In this document: in pieces, positions 44,563-54,375 of the stretch
Position numbering within the stretch: the stretch's first letter is position 1
Layout of the letters: the number at the start of each line of letters is the position of its first letter
Origin: Rhizobiaceae bacterium
GTDB taxonomy: Bacteria; Pseudomonadota; Alphaproteobacteria; Rhizobiales; Rhizobiaceae
Reading direction: 5' to 3'
Length of the DNA: 64,000 nt
Assembly: GCA_019635775.1 (NCBI GenBank)
Contig: JAHBYU010000006.1
Coordinates: 62,001 to 126,000 of the forward strand
The notes under the pieces: generated by a model
What the model was told of the DNA's origin: nothing
The model's database searches: none
What the model saw: the letters and a program-made list of their open reading frames with translations, nothing else
Made by a program: the position numbers and the translations under genes

Positions 44563-45406
44563 CCGGCCGATCCTGATGTTCGATTCGGGAATTGGCGGCC
44601 TTACGGTGCTGCGAGAGGCGCGCGTGCTGATGCCCGATCGTCGCTTCGTCTATGTCGCCGACGACGCCGGCTTTCCTTATGGCGCCTGGGACGAGCCGGC
44701 GCTTCGCGAGCGTATTCTTACGCTATTTGAAGGGCTCCTCGAACAGTATGACCCCGAGATTTCCGTAATCGCCTGCAATACCGCCTCAACCCTGGTGATG
44801 GATGCGTTGCGGCAACGGTTTCCCGGCCATCCATTCGTGGGGACGGTGCCGGCCATCAAGCCGGCTGCGGAACGCACCCGCTCGGGCCTTGTCTCCGTGC
44901 TTGGTACGCCCGGCACCGTCAAGCGGCAATACACGCGTGACCTGATCCGGCAATGGGCCTCGAAATGCCATGTCCGGCTGGTAGGCAGCGGCAACCTCGC
45001 GGCGCTGGCCGAGACCTATATGCGCGACGGCTTTGTCGATGAGGATGCCGTTCGGGCGGAAATCGCCCCCTGCTTCATGGAACAGGATGGCAAACGGACC
45101 GATATCGTGGTGCTCGCCTGTACGCACTATCCGTTTCTCGTGAACCGCATGCGCAAGACCGCACCATGGCCGGTGGACTGGATCGATCCGGCCGAGGCGA
45201 TCGCGCGGCGCGCCCTGTCGCTGCTCGCTGCGCCCCGCGCGGCTGCGTTCGGCCCTGCCGAGCGGCTGGGTGCGGATATCGCGGTGTTCACCTCCGGCAA
45301 GGCCGAGTTCACCACGCGCCGGCTCATGCAGGGTTTCGGCCTGACAGTCGGCGAGGCCGGTCGTACAGCGGAACATCCGGTCAACGCAGGCGTTTCCCCG
45401 GCATGA
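44555..45406 (+). CDS. murI: glutamate racemase
   Basis: MurI makes D-glutamate for peptidoglycan. The 283-residue protein has the two catalytic cysteines in mirrored motifs, Cys74 in [10 protein letters not shown] and Cys189 in [10 protein letters not shown], and the substrate loop [13 protein letters not shown]. It starts inside the end of the methyltransferase gene (8-bp overlap), so the two are co-translated. Length and order are normal. Confidence 0.96.
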   Translation: MADRPILMFDSGIGGLTVLREARVLMPDRRFVYVADDAGFPYGAWDEPALRERILTLFEGLLEQYDPEISVIACNTASTLVMDALRQRFPGHPFVGTVPAIKPAAERTRSGLVSVLGTPGTVKRQYTRDLIRQWASKCHVRLVGSGNLAALAETYMRDGFVDEDAVRAEIAPCFMEQDGKRTDIVVLACTHYPFLVNRMRKTAPWPVDWIDPAEAIARRALSLLAAPRAAAFGPAERLGADIAVFTSGKAEFTTRRLMQGFGLTVGEAGRTAEHPVNAGVSPA

Positions 45407-45421
45407 CCAAAGGAGGCGATC

Positions 45422-45604
45422 ATGCCTGCAAGATCCAAGGCGCAACAGATGGCGGCCGGGGCCGCGTTGTCCGCCAAGCGCGGCGAGACGAAAAAGAGCG
45501 ACCTGAAGGGCGCTTCGAAGGAAATGTACGAATCCATGAGCGAAGAGCAGCTTGAAGAGTTCGCCGAGACGAAGCGCAAGGGACTTCCAGACAAGAAGGA
45601 CTGA
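45422..45604 (+). CDS. DUF3008 small protein
   Basis: The 60-residue, highly charged protein begins MPARSKAQQMAAGAALSAKR and has the DUF3008 pattern KGASKEMYESMSEEQLEEFA with a Lys-rich tail. Such proteins are short and unassigned, possibly stress-related. ATG 45422 follows AAAGGAGG, a perfect ribosome site, suggesting strong translation. It lies 15 bp after murI and 222 bp before rpsD. Confidence 0.88.
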   Translation: MPARSKAQQMAAGAALSAKRGETKKSDLKGASKEMYESMSEEQLEEFAETKRKGLPDKKD

Positions 45605-45826
45605 GCTCTGGCAATTCTCTGGCGTTGACAATCCGCCACCCTTCCACTAGGTAGCCGCCATCGCCGGGCCGAAGGGTCCGGCGGTGCCATTTGACGTGTC
45701 CCGTGGGTTTTTCCGCAATGCGTGCGTGGAAACCCTGTCAGGTCTCGAAAACGGAGACCAGAGGAGGGCGCGTTTCCTTCGCCCGGAGCACGGCGTTCCG
45801 GGTATCTCGTTTTGAAAGGGAATGCG

Positions 45827-46444
45827 ATGAGCAAGCGCGAATCCGCGAAATACAAGATCGACCGCCGCCTTGGCGAAAACATCTGGGGCCGCCCGAAGTC
45901 CCCGGTCAACAAGCGTGAATACGGTCCCGGCCAGCATGGCCAGCGCCGCAAGGGCAAACTATCCGACTTCGGCCTGCAGCTGCGCGCCAAGCAGAAGCTG
46001 AAGGGTCACTACGGCGACGTTTCGGAAAAGCAGTTCCGCAAGATCTACGAGGAGGCCAACCGCCGCAAGGGCGATACTTCCGAGAACCTGATCGGCCTGC
46101 TCGAGTCGCGCCTTGATGCGGTCGTGTACCGTGCCAAGTTCGTGCCGACGATCTTCGCGGCCCGCCAGTTCATCAACCACGGCCATGTCAACGTAAACGG
46201 CCGCCGCACCAACATCAGCTCGTATCGCTGCAAGCCAGGCGACGTGATCGAGGTTCGCGAGAAGTCGAAGCAGCTGGTCATCGTACTCGAGGCCGTCCAG
46301 CTCGCCGAGCGCGACGTGCCGGACTACATCGAGGTCGATCACAACAAGATGGTTGCGACCTACCAGCGCGTGCCGGGCCTTGCCGATGTGCCGTTCGCGG
46401 TGCAGATGGAACCGAACCTCGTGGTCGAGTTCTACTCGCGCTGA
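45827..46444 (+). CDS. rpsD: 30S ribosomal protein S4
   Basis: uS4 starts assembly of the small subunit's 5' domain. The 205-residue protein begins [20 protein letters not shown] and has the S4 RNA-binding domain around [20 protein letters not shown], then [17 protein letters not shown]. The zinc-free form is kept. I chose ATG 45827 (AAAGGGA upstream) because it gives the family length; an in-frame extension to 45722 is not conserved. A terminator-like hairpin follows. Confidence 0.98.
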   Translation: MSKRESAKYKIDRRLGENIWGRPKSPVNKREYGPGQHGQRRKGKLSDFGLQLRAKQKLKGHYGDVSEKQFRKIYEEANRRKGDTSENLIGLLESRLDAVVYRAKFVPTIFAARQFINHGHVNVNGRRTNISSYRCKPGDVIEVREKSKQLVIVLEAVQLAERDVPDYIEVDHNKMVATYQRVPGLADVPFAVQMEPNLVVEFYSR

Positions 46445-46475
46445 TTGGCCGACGGCACAGTCGCATGGAGTAACG

Positions 46476-46506
46476 GAAGCGGCCCATCGGCCGCTTCTTC
46501 ACTTTT
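46476..46506 (+). terminator. terminator-like hairpin after rpsD
   Basis: GAAGCGGCC and GGCCGCTTC pair with a CATC loop and run into TTCACTTTT. It overlaps the start region of the next gene. Confidence 0.7.
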
Positions 46507-46526
46507 GGCGGGGGCTTTTGCGTCCA

Positions 46527-48035
46527 GTGCGACCCGACATTTCTGCCTCGCGTGGCAACGACGGCAAATGGTCCGTCCTGTGGCTCATCGTTGCTTTCCC
46601 TGTCTTCTGGACGCTGTATGCGTCGCTCAGCCGCTACAATCTCGACCGCATGGGCGACATGGTCGAGAATTTCGCCTGGGGCATCAGCTGGCAGCTCGGC
46701 TACTACAAGCACCCGCCGTTCTATTCCTGGATAACGGCGGCCTGGTTCTCCGTGTTTCCGCGGACGGACTTTTTCTACCACCTGCTGGCAAGCATGAGCG
46801 TCACGGTCGCGCTCCTGGCGATCTGGCGCATCTCGACGCGGTTCTTTACCGTTGGCCAGCAGCGTGCGCTGCTCGTGGCGGTGTTTTTCCTGCCGCCGCT
46901 GACGTTCCTGACCCGGAATTACAACGCCACCTCGGCCATGCTGCCGCTGTGGGCTTTCACTTTCCTGTTCTATCTCCGTGTCCTGGAACGCCGCCGGAGC
47001 CTCGATGCGGTGCTTCTCGGCGTGCTGGGTGGATGCGCTATCCTGACCAAATACCATTCGGTCGTGCTGGTCATCGCCATAGCGCTTCACGCCCTTCTGG
47101 ACCGCGATGTCCGGGGGCTGCTTTTGACGAGACTGCCTGTTCTGGCCATGGCAGCGGGTGCGCTCGTCCTTGCGCCGCATCTGTGGTGGATGTGGAACAG
47201 CGACTTCATAACGGTGCGTTATGCGTCCGAACAAGGCGACGGCAACTGGCGCGATACGTTGATCTATGCGGCCCGCTTCATTCCGGTGGTCTTCCTCTAT
47301 TCAGCACCCATGTTTGCCGTGCTCGGTTTTTACCGCCGTCTCGGTGACGGATATCCTCTTTTCAGCTGGCCCCAGGTCGCGGAATTCTGGACGACGTCGC
47401 AGGGTCGTGCGCTGGTGTGCGTAGCAGCGCTGCCGCCCGTCATCACGATCGTGCTAGGGCTGGCGCTGGACGCGCTGGTGTCGTCGCTTTGGTCGATCCC
47501 GTTCTTCGTCTTCATCCCATTCTTCGTGGTGGCGCTGCTGCCGCGCGAACTGACCTCAGGAAGACGCCTGCTCGCGCCGATCGCGATCGGCGCCTATGCG
47601 GTGATTTTGCTCGTGTTGGCTCCCGTCGTGCGTGGACAGTCCCTCGCGGCTTCGCAACACAATTCAGCTGTACCTATCTCCGGGATCGCGCAGGCTGCGC
47701 AAACCGCATGGTACCAGGTTGTCGACGGACGGTTCGCCATCGTAGCCGGACAAAGCAATCTCTACGCCAACGGCACTGCGTTCTACGCACCGGACCGGCC
47801 TTATGCGATCCAGGGACAGTCCCTGAAGCTTACGCCCTGGGTGACGAAGGGTGACATAGCACGCGAAGGCGCGGCGTTCGTGTGCAACGCCGCATCGCAG
47901 GAGCGCTGCGAGGCAGCCGCCACGGCGCTGTTCGGCCGGGTTGACCAGGCGGTTCCCTTTTCGGTGCCGGCTCCGGCTGGTGCAAAGAAGACGACCAACT
48001 GGGAGATGGTCCTGCTGGTCCGAAACCCGGATTGA
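46527..48035 (+). CDS. ArnT-like (GT39/GT83) membrane glycosyltransferase
   Basis: The 502-residue protein has about 11 membrane helices. The first periplasmic loop, DRMGDMVENFAWGISWQLGY, holds the acidic residues where polyprenyl-phosphate-sugar transferases keep their catalytic Asp, and YKHPPFYSWITAAWFSVFPR follows, as in ArnT/PMT-like enzymes. The C-terminal 120 residues form a soluble domain. Such enzymes move a sugar from undecaprenyl phosphate to lipid A or another acceptor. The start is uncertain: GTG 46527 or TTG 46518. Its stop is 10 bp from that of the YdjC-type deacetylase on the other strand. Confidence 0.85.
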   Translation: MRPDISASRGNDGKWSVLWLIVAFPVFWTLYASLSRYNLDRMGDMVENFAWGISWQLGYYKHPPFYSWITAAWFSVFPRTDFFYHLLASMSVTVALLAIWRISTRFFTVGQQRALLVAVFFLPPLTFLTRNYNATSAMLPLWAFTFLFYLRVLERRRSLDAVLLGVLGGCAILTKYHSVVLVIAIALHALLDRDVRGLLLTRLPVLAMAAGALVLAPHLWWMWNSDFITVRYASEQGDGNWRDTLIYAARFIPVVFLYSAPMFAVLGFYRRLGDGYPLFSWPQVAEFWTTSQGRALVCVAALPPVITIVLGLALDALVSSLWSIPFFVFIPFFVVALLPRELTSGRRLLAPIAIGAYAVILLVLAPVVRGQSLAASQHNSAVPISGIAQAAQTAWYQVVDGRFAIVAGQSNLYANGTAFYAPDRPYAIQGQSLKLTPWVTKGDIAREGAAFVCNAASQERCEAAATALFGRVDQAVPFSVPAPAGAKKTTNWEMVLLVRNPD

Positions 48036-48045
48036 CGCGAACGGC

Positions 48046-48867
48046 TCAGGTGGCGGCTATGCGAACCTGATGCGTGTCCAGAAGCGCACGGAAAGCATCG
48101 GACCCAAGAAACCGGACCTCTGCCTCGCGGGCCGCAGTCAGCGGATCGCGCTGCGCCAGAAGCGCATCGACATGACCGGGATGGCACATGAAGACCGAAC
48201 CGTCCGGCAAGTCTGCAAGGCCGGTTCGGACAGCAGGCTCGAATCCGTCGGGCCGTTTCCAGTCGTAGAAGCCGGACAATGGCCCCTTAACCGCAAAGCC
48301 GGCTGACCTGAGCGCGGGTTCAAACCGGCGAGCAAGTGCGCGAACGGTGGCGATCTTCGCAAATGAGCCCGTGGCGAGCCGCGCGGCTTCAGGCGCGCCG
48401 CGCAACCAGGGTAGGGGGCCGGCGTGGCTTGTGGCGAGTTTCTTCAGCCAGCGGCGGACTGGCGGCAGGAAATGTACGTGCTGATGACCATCCAGGTAGT
48501 CGGGCTCGCGACCGACCGACTGCCGGAAGGCGTCGTATTGAGCCGCGATCTCGGCGTGGATGCTTGCATCGTCAATGCGGCCCGAAGCTATCGCGCCCAG
48601 CAGTGCGCGCAGGCTCGGCAACTTGCCCGATGGAGACAGCTTCGAGACGCCGGCCAGCGACTTCTGGTCGGTCAGGGTAATGTGAATGCCAATGGATGAC
48701 GAAGCAGGAATCTCGGCGAGCTTGCGCGCCTCGACCTCCCATTCGGGAAAAAGCGTCATGCATCCCGTGCCTGAAAGACGGCCGGCGCGCAGCAGGTCGA
48801 GGATGCCCCGATCAACAGCAGGCGACAGGCCAAAATCGTCGGCCACGAACCAGATGCTGCGCGTCAA
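48046..48867 (-). CDS. YdjC/ChbG-family carbohydrate deacetylase (NaxD/HpnK-like)
   Basis: The 273-residue protein starts SIWFVADDFGLSPAVDRGI, the metal-binding Asp pair of the YdjC fold, with further ligands in SSIGIHITLTD and LDGHQHVHFLPP, and MCHPGHVD near the end. Relatives deacetylate chitobiose (ChbG), hopanoid glucosamine (HpnK) or undecaprenyl-phosphate-GalNAc (NaxD). The start is probably TTG 48867, which overlaps the stop of the upstream glycosyltransferase gene, a strong sign of joint translation. With that enzyme and the ArnT-like transferase it suggests amino-sugar addition to lipid A. Confidence 0.87.
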   Translation of the reverse strand: MTRSIWFVADDFGLSPAVDRGILDLLRAGRLSGTGCMTLFPEWEVEARKLAEIPASSSIGIHITLTDQKSLAGVSKLSPSGKLPSLRALLGAIASGRIDDASIHAEIAAQYDAFRQSVGREPDYLDGHQHVHFLPPVRRWLKKLATSHAGPLPWLRGAPEAARLATGSFAKIATVRALARRFEPALRSAGFAVKGPLSGFYDWKRPDGFEPAVRTGLADLPDGSVFMCHPGHVDALLAQRDPLTAAREAEVRFLGSDAFRALLDTHQVRIAAT

Positions 48868-49850
48868 TGGCTCGTTTCCCGCCGCGTCGGACGCCGAGTG
48901 GTTTTGACTTTCGTCTCGGGTTGGATGACCTCGCGGACCAGATAGATGGGCCGGTCCTTCGCCTCGCTGAGCGCCGCCCACACATATTCGCCGACAAGGC
49001 CGACCAGCGCCAGATTGAAGCCGCCCAGAACGACGACAGCGACAATGAGACTCGGGAAGCCGGGCACGGCAACCCCGGTGAACAGCACCTCGAAGACGAT
49101 CTTGGCGCCATAGAGCATGCCGGCGAGCGCGATCAGCAAGCCAATTCCAGACACGATGCGCAGCGGCACGACCGAAAAGGACGTAAAGCCTTCAATGGAA
49201 AGGGCAACGAGATTGAGCCTTGACCATTTGGTGGCGCCGCCGGCCCGCTCGACGGGTCTGTAAGGGATCGCGCGCTGCCTGAAACCAGCCCAGGCATAAA
49301 GGCCCTTGTTGAACCGCCTCTTGTCGCGAAGACGAACCAGCGCATCGACGACCGGCCGGCGCATGATACGGAAATCTCCTGAGTTTTCAGGAATGTCGAA
49401 GCGCTGGCTGATGTTGATGAGGCGGTAGAAAAGGCGGGCGGCCTGCGTTCGCTTCCAGCCTGTCCGTCCGTCGGCGCGCACCGCATGCACAACATCGATG
49501 CCGGGATCGGACAGAATGGCAGCGATCATCTCCAGCGCCGTGTCCGCCGAATGCTGAAGGTCTGCGTCCATGAGCATGACTAGGTTGCCAGTGGCGTTTT
49601 CCAGCCCAGCGAGGATGGCAACTTCCTTGCCGAAATTGCGTGAAAGCTGAACGATTTTCCAGTCGCCGGTCAGGTTGTTGGCGAATGTCCTGGCGCTGGC
49701 ATCCGTGCTGCCGTCATCGACGAGCACGGTTTCGAGCTGCAGGTCGAATCGTTCAAGGATATCGCTGGCGAGCTTTTCCAGCAGGACGCAGAAATGCGCT
49801 GCGACGTCCTGTTCGTTAAAGAATGGTGCGACGACGGATAATTTCGCCAT
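48864..49850 (-). CDS. GT2 polyprenyl-phosphate glycosyltransferase (ArnC/GtrB/FlmF-like)
   Basis: The 328-residue protein has a GT-A domain (KLSVVAPFFNEQDVAAHF; ETVLVDDGSTDAS; NLVMLMDADLQH with the DxD-like metal site) and two C-terminal membrane helices (about 222-250 and 258-290). This is the DPM/ArnC/GtrB architecture, which places a sugar on undecaprenyl phosphate at the inner membrane face. The basic C-terminus resembles that of other rhizobial copies. Its stop overlaps the start of the deacetylase gene, which therefore probably acts on its product. Confidence 0.9.
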   Translation of the reverse strand: MAKLSVVAPFFNEQDVAAHFCVLLEKLASDILERFDLQLETVLVDDGSTDASARTFANNLTGDWKIVQLSRNFGKEVAILAGLENATGNLVMLMDADLQHSADTALEMIAAILSDPGIDVVHAVRADGRTGWKRTQAARLFYRLINISQRFDIPENSGDFRIMRRPVVDALVRLRDKRRFNKGLYAWAGFRQRAIPYRPVERAGGATKWSRLNLVALSIEGFTSFSVVPLRIVSGIGLLIALAGMLYGAKIVFEVLFTGVAVPGFPSLIVAVVVLGGFNLALVGLVGEYVWAALSEAKDRPIYLVREVIQPETKVKTTRRPTRRETSH

Positions 49851-49941
49851 GAAAAGGGCGTCTCGGTTGCCTCGGTGCTTGCGACGGCGACGGTTCTAAC
49901 GCAACACGTGCGAGAATCATACGCGGAACAGGACATCGCCA

Positions 49942-50871
49942 ATGCATGATCTGCAAGCACTGGTGAACGACATACAGCGGGAAATCGCCAACCACTCGAA
50001 ACGCGGCAAGGTTGCGGACTATATCCCGCAACTTGCCGTTGTCGATCCGGCGCACTTCGGCATTGCCGTCACCACTGTCGACGGAACCGAATATGTGGCG
50101 GGCGATGCCGACGTGTCTTTTTCGATCCAGAGCGTCTCCAAGGTTTTCACGCTCACGCTGGCACTTGGAATGGTGGGCGACCGATTGTGGAATCGCGTTG
50201 GCCGCGAGCCATCGGGCAGCGCGTTCAATTCCATCGTCCAACTCGAACTGGAAAACGGAAAGCCACGTAACCCGTTCATCAACGCCGGTGCGATCGCCGT
50301 GGCCGACGTGCTTCTTGCCGGCCATCAGCCGAAGGAGGCAATCGGCGAGATTGTCCGGTTCGTGCGCTTCCTCGCCGACGACGATTCGATCGTCATCGAC
50401 GAACACGTTGCCCGCTCCGAGACGGAGACCGGATTCCGCAATTTCGCGCTCGCGCAGTTCATGCGCTCCTTCGGGAGGCTCGACCATCCGGCCGAGCATG
50501 TGCTGGGCGTCTATTTCCACCATTGCGCGCTGGCCATGACATGCCGCCAGCTCTCCCATGCCGGCCTTTTCCTGGCGGCTGGGGGACACAACCCCTCGAC
50601 GGGGCGCACCGTGGTTTCCAGGGGCAGGGCGCGTCGAATCAACGCGCTGATGCTGACATGCGGTCACTATGACGGATCGGGCGATTTCGCCTATCGCGTC
50701 GGCCTGCCCGGTAAGAGCGGCGTGGGAGGCGGCATCATGGCCGTGGCGCCCGGCAAGGCCTCAATTGCGGTCTGGTCGCCAGGCCTGAACGAGAACGGAA
50801 ATTCGCTGCTGGGATCGTATGCGCTCGAAATGATGGCGCAACGCACCGGATGGTCTATTTTCGGCGTCTAG
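49942..50871 (+). CDS. glsA: glutaminase A
   Basis: Glutaminase hydrolyses glutamine to glutamate and ammonia. The 309-residue protein has the beta-lactamase-like catalytic pair Ser64-x-x-Lys67 in [12 protein letters not shown], with [15 protein letters not shown] and the family segments [17 protein letters not shown] and [20 protein letters not shown]. Length is normal. It is divergent from the GT2 gene and 13 bp before ttcA. Confidence 0.96.
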   Translation: MHDLQALVNDIQREIANHSKRGKVADYIPQLAVVDPAHFGIAVTTVDGTEYVAGDADVSFSIQSVSKVFTLTLALGMVGDRLWNRVGREPSGSAFNSIVQLELENGKPRNPFINAGAIAVADVLLAGHQPKEAIGEIVRFVRFLADDDSIVIDEHVARSETETGFRNFALAQFMRSFGRLDHPAEHVLGVYFHHCALAMTCRQLSHAGLFLAAGGHNPSTGRTVVSRGRARRINALMLTCGHYDGSGDFAYRVGLPGKSGVGGGIMAVAPGKASIAVWSPGLNENGNSLLGSYALEMMAQRTGWSIFGV

Positions 50872-50884
50872 ATCGGAAGAACCC

Positions 50885-51742
50885 ATGAACATCGCAATCA
50901 CCGACGAGCAGATCGCGGAAAGCACGGCCGGAACGCATCCGATGTTTCGCGATGCGCCGTCCTCGCTGGAATTCAACAAGCTGCGCAAGCGGCTGGTGCG
51001 CAACGCACGCGAGGCGATCGAGCAGTTCGGCATGGTGACGCCCGGGGAGCGATGGCTGGTTGCGCTCTCCGGCGGCAAGGATTCGTACGGCCTGCTTGCG
51101 ATCCTGCTCGACCTCAAGTGGCGGGGCCTTCTGCCGGTCGATCTGCTGGCCTGTAATCTCGATCAAGGCCAGCCGAATTTTCCCAAGCACATACTGCCCG
51201 AGTACCTTGCAGCCCTCGGGGTGGATCATCGGATCGAATATCGCGACACATATTCGATCGTCACCGACAAGATCGCCGAGGGAAACACCTACTGTTCGCT
51301 ATGCTCGAGGCTGAGGCGCGGGCATCTGTACCGCATAGCGCGAGAGGAGGGGTGCTCCTCTCTGGTGCTTGGACACCACCGCGAGGATATACTCGAAACT
51401 TTCTTCATGAACCTTTTCCACGGAGGCAGGCTGGCCGCCATGCCACCAAGGCTGCTGAACGACGAGGGCGATCTGTTCGTGTTGCGTCCGCTTGCATTCG
51501 CCGCCGAGACGGATCTGGAGAAGTTCGCCCAGGCGATGGTGTTCCCGATCATTCCCTGCGATCTCTGCGGCAGCCAGGACGGACTACAGCGCAATGTCAT
51601 GAAAGAGATGCTGACAGACATCGAGGCGCGGATGCCGGGTCGCAAGGACACGATGATCCGGGCGCTCTCGAATGTGCGCCCGTCGCATCTGCTGGATACC
51701 AAGCTTTTCGATTTTGCCGGTCTGATCCGCCGCGAAGGCTGA
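50885..51742 (+). CDS. ttcA: tRNA 2-thiocytidine(32) synthetase TtcA
   Basis: TtcA thiolates cytidine 32 of tRNA using ATP and an Fe-S cluster. The 285-residue protein has the PP-loop [14 protein letters not shown] (62-67 core), the CxxC pair Cys137/Cys140 in [13 protein letters not shown] and a third Cys near 228 in [11 protein letters not shown], which together hold the cluster. Its need for Fe-S links it to the suf genes at the start of the window. It starts 13 bp after glsA and converges with the MFS transporter. Confidence 0.95.
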   Translation: MNIAITDEQIAESTAGTHPMFRDAPSSLEFNKLRKRLVRNAREAIEQFGMVTPGERWLVALSGGKDSYGLLAILLDLKWRGLLPVDLLACNLDQGQPNFPKHILPEYLAALGVDHRIEYRDTYSIVTDKIAEGNTYCSLCSRLRRGHLYRIAREEGCSSLVLGHHREDILETFFMNLFHGGRLAAMPPRLLNDEGDLFVLRPLAFAAETDLEKFAQAMVFPIIPCDLCGSQDGLQRNVMKEMLTDIEARMPGRKDTMIRALSNVRPSHLLDTKLFDFAGLIRREG

Positions 51743-51758
51743 GCGGAAAAGAGGTCGC

Positions 51759-53006
51759 TCAGGCCGTACGGGGGTTATGCGCCTGAAACAGCTTGCCGCG
51801 TTCGGCGATCAGTACGAATGTCAGCGAGAGGAGCGACACGGCACAGAATCCGGCCGCGAGCGGGGTGGTCGTGCCGTCGAAAAGCTGTCCGATCACTGCT
51901 CCGATGAAACCGCCGCCGACAGTCTGCGTGAACCCCTGAACGGATGACGCCGTGCCGGCGAGATGGCCGAGCGGCTCCATCGCGATGGAGTTGAAGTTGG
52001 AGCCGATCCAGCCAAACTGCAGCATGGCGGCCGCGAAGATCGGTACGAAGACATAGAGCGGAAGTTGCCCGAACAGGGACAGAACCAGCCAGATCGATGT
52101 GACGGCAATGAAGCCCAAAAGCGCGCCATGTGAGAGCTTGCGCATGCCAACCCTACCGACAAGGCGCGAGTTCACAAAGGAAGAGACTGCCATCATGCCC
52201 GCAATGGCGGCAAATATGACCGGGAACCAGACGCCAAGCCCGTAGATGCCGACATAGACCTGCTGCGCGGAGTTGATGAAGCCGAACAGCGCGCCGAAGA
52301 TCGACGTGGTGGCAAGCATGTAGCAGAGCGAAACGCGGTTGGTCAGCACGATACGGAAACCGTTTGCGATCGTCTGCACGTTGAATGAACGCCGATATTC
52401 GGGATGCAGCGTTTCGGGCAGCCGCGCTGCTGCCCACAAGGTGAACAGAAGCGCGACCACCGCCATGACGACGAAAATCATGTGCCACTCGGAAAACAGC
52501 ATGACGATTTGGCCCATGCCCGGCGCGACGACCGGGATCACCATGAAGACCATGAACACCAGCGACATCACCTCGGCCATCGCGCGGCCACCGAAAACGT
52601 CGCGCACAACCGAGACAACGATCACGCGGGTGGCGGCCGCACCGATGCCCTGTATGACGCGCAGGATCAGCAGCGCCTCGAAGGTGGGCGCGAAAGCCGA
52701 GCCGAGTGCTGCCGCCACATAGATGGCCAGGCCGACAAGCATGGGCGCGCGGCGACCGAAGCGATCCGACAACGGCCCGAAGAAAAGCTGGGCCACGCCG
52801 AAACCGGCGATATAGGCCGTGATGACATACTGGCGGTGGTTTTCGTTCTCGACGCCGAGAGAAGCGCCGATCTCCTGCAGGCCTGGCAACATGATGTCGA
52901 TGGCGAGCGCGTTCAGCGCCATGAGTGCCGCAGCGAGCGCTATGAACTCCCAACGAGGAATGCGCAGCTGGAAGGGTTGCGGGCTGGTGCCTGGCTGGGG
53001 GGTCAT
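51759..53006 (-). CDS. Bcr/CflA-type MFS drug efflux transporter
   Basis: The 415-residue protein has 12 predicted membrane helices and the drug:H+ antiporter 1 signature: NALAIDIMLPGLQEIGASLG in helix 1, the loop 2-3 motif GPLSDRFGRRAPMLVGLAIY, and RVIQGIGAAATRVIVVSVVR in helix 4, the Bcr form of motif B. The substrate is not known. ATG at 53006 follows GGAAT; a longer in-frame start adds a leader. It is followed upstream by grxD on the same strand, separated by a terminator. Confidence 0.9.
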   Translation of the reverse strand: MTPQPGTSPQPFQLRIPRWEFIALAAALMALNALAIDIMLPGLQEIGASLGVENENHRQYVITAYIAGFGVAQLFFGPLSDRFGRRAPMLVGLAIYVAAALGSAFAPTFEALLILRVIQGIGAAATRVIVVSVVRDVFGGRAMAEVMSLVFMVFMVIPVVAPGMGQIVMLFSEWHMIFVVMAVVALLFTLWAAARLPETLHPEYRRSFNVQTIANGFRIVLTNRVSLCYMLATTSIFGALFGFINSAQQVYVGIYGLGVWFPVIFAAIAGMMAVSSFVNSRLVGRVGMRKLSHGALLGFIAVTSIWLVLSLFGQLPLYVFVPIFAAAMLQFGWIGSNFNSIAMEPLGHLAGTASSVQGFTQTVGGGFIGAVIGQLFDGTTTPLAAGFCAVSLLSLTFVLIAERGKLFQAHNPRTA

Positions 53007-53020
53007 GCAGGATTCCACAA

Positions 53021-53054
53021 ATAAAAAGGAAAATGCGCCGGAGGCCGGCGCATT
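53021..53054 (-). terminator. rho-independent terminator of grxD
   Basis: AATGCGCCGG and CCGGCGCATT pair around AGG; on the minus strand TTTCCTTTTTATTTG follows. Confidence 0.82.
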
Positions 53055-53103
53055 CAATGGCACAAGCCCGAATTTTAACGGGCCACGCTTGGTGTAATGT
53101 GGG

Positions 53104-53436
53104 TCAGGCGGCCTTTACGGCAACACCCTTTTCGCCAAGAAACGACTGCAACTCGCCGGACTGGAACATCTCGCGGATGATGTCGCAACCGCCGACAAAC
53201 TCGCCCTTCACGTAAAGCTGCGGGATGGTGGGCCAGTTGGAATAGTCCTTGATGCCCTGCCGCAATTCATTGGACGTGAGCACATTCACGCCTTTGTAGT
53301 CCACGCCGACATAGTCGAGAATCTGCACGACCTGGCCCGAAAAACCGCACTGGGGAAAGCCGGGGGTGCCCTTCATGAACAACACTACGTCGTTGCCCTT
53401 GACCTCGCTGTCGATGTATTCGCTGATTCCGCTCAT
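53104..53436 (-). CDS. grxD: monothiol glutaredoxin Grx4
   Basis: This CGFS-type glutaredoxin binds a 2Fe-2S cluster with glutathione, acts in Fe-S delivery and pairs with BolA. The 110-residue protein has [17 protein letters not shown] with Cys30 of the CGFS motif, [19 protein letters not shown] and [12 protein letters not shown]. The purL-bolA-grxD order is common in alphaproteobacteria; here two accessory genes lie between bolA and grxD. Confidence 0.97.
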   Translation of the reverse strand: MSGISEYIDSEVKGNDVVLFMKGTPGFPQCGFSGQVVQILDYVGVDYKGVNVLTSNELRQGIKDYSNWPTIPQLYVKGEFVGGCDIIREMFQSGELQSFLGEKGVAVKAA

Positions 53437-53583
53437 CGTCTATCCTTTCATGCCCGTGGGAGTCGGGCTCGAAACATGACATTCAAATAGACCCACCGGC
53501 CATCCGAAACAAGCCGCCAACGGAGCAAGGCCGGCAGGGGTAGAACGATGATTGTGGCTGAGGCAGGGTGTTGACGGACTTTC

Positions 53584-54375
53584 ATGAGGAAATCCCTCCT
53601 TGCCGCAATGTTGCTGGCGATCGTCGGTGGATCGTTCCTCTGGTGGTGGAGATCGCCTGTGCCCGTTCCCAAGCCCGAGACATTCGACCTGCCCAAGCCC
53701 TGCAGGGAACTTGCTTTCGAGGCGGTCGACTATCTGGTCTGCGAGGTGGAGCTGGCAGACTACGACATTGCGCTGCGCCGCCTCGATGCCACGGGCAAGC
53801 CGTATCGGAACCTGTCCGCGCTTGCGGAAGCGGAGCCCTTCGTCTTCGCGATGAACGGAGGCATGTATCACGAGGATTTGAGCCCTGTCGGTTTGCATGT
53901 CGAGGACGGGCGGCAGGTATCGCCGCTTAATACCGCGGACGCGCCCGGCAACTTCTTCATGAAGCCGAACGGTGTGTTCTACACCGATGGCAGCGGCCGT
54001 GCCGGCGTGATGGAGACGAACGCCTTTGCCGCGTCAGGCATCGAACCGGTTCTTGCGACGCAGTCCGGCCCAATGCTGGTGATCGACGGCAGCCTGCATC
54101 CGCGCTTCGAGGAGAACGGCGCCTCACGCCATATTCGAAACGGCGTTGGCGCAGACGGCGGAACGCGCGCCGTCTTTGCCATCTCCTACCAGCCCGTGAG
54201 CCTGGGCAGCTTCGCGCGGCTGTTTCGCGACGAGCTGAAGGTGCGCAACGCCCTGTTTCTCGACGGCGCGATCTCTGCGATTCATGACGGCAACAAATAC
54301 CTGATCGGCGGCGGCTATCCGGCAGGCCCGATGCTGGTCGTGAAAGAAAAGTCGTCCGGTGCCGATGCTCCCTAG
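53584..54375 (+). CDS. phosphodiester glycosidase (NAGPA)-family protein
   Basis: The 263-residue protein has an N-terminal signal or anchor (MRKSLLAAMLLAIVGGSFLW) and a NAGPA-like domain: FAMNGGMYHEDLSPVGLHVE, LATQSGPMLVIDGSLHP, GADGGTRAVFAISYQPVSLG and RNALFLDGAISAIHD. In mammals the family removes GlcNAc from phosphodiesters; bacterial members act on cell-wall or storage phosphodiesters and most are untested. It sits between grxD and bolA on the opposite strand, an insertion into a conserved group. Confidence 0.88.
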   Translation: MRKSLLAAMLLAIVGGSFLWWWRSPVPVPKPETFDLPKPCRELAFEAVDYLVCEVELADYDIALRRLDATGKPYRNLSALAEAEPFVFAMNGGMYHEDLSPVGLHVEDGRQVSPLNTADAPGNFFMKPNGVFYTDGSGRAGVMETNAFAASGIEPVLATQSGPMLVIDGSLHPRFEENGASRHIRNGVGADGGTRAVFAISYQPVSLGSFARLFRDELKVRNALFLDGAISAIHDGNKYLIGGGYPAGPMLVVKEKSSGADAP

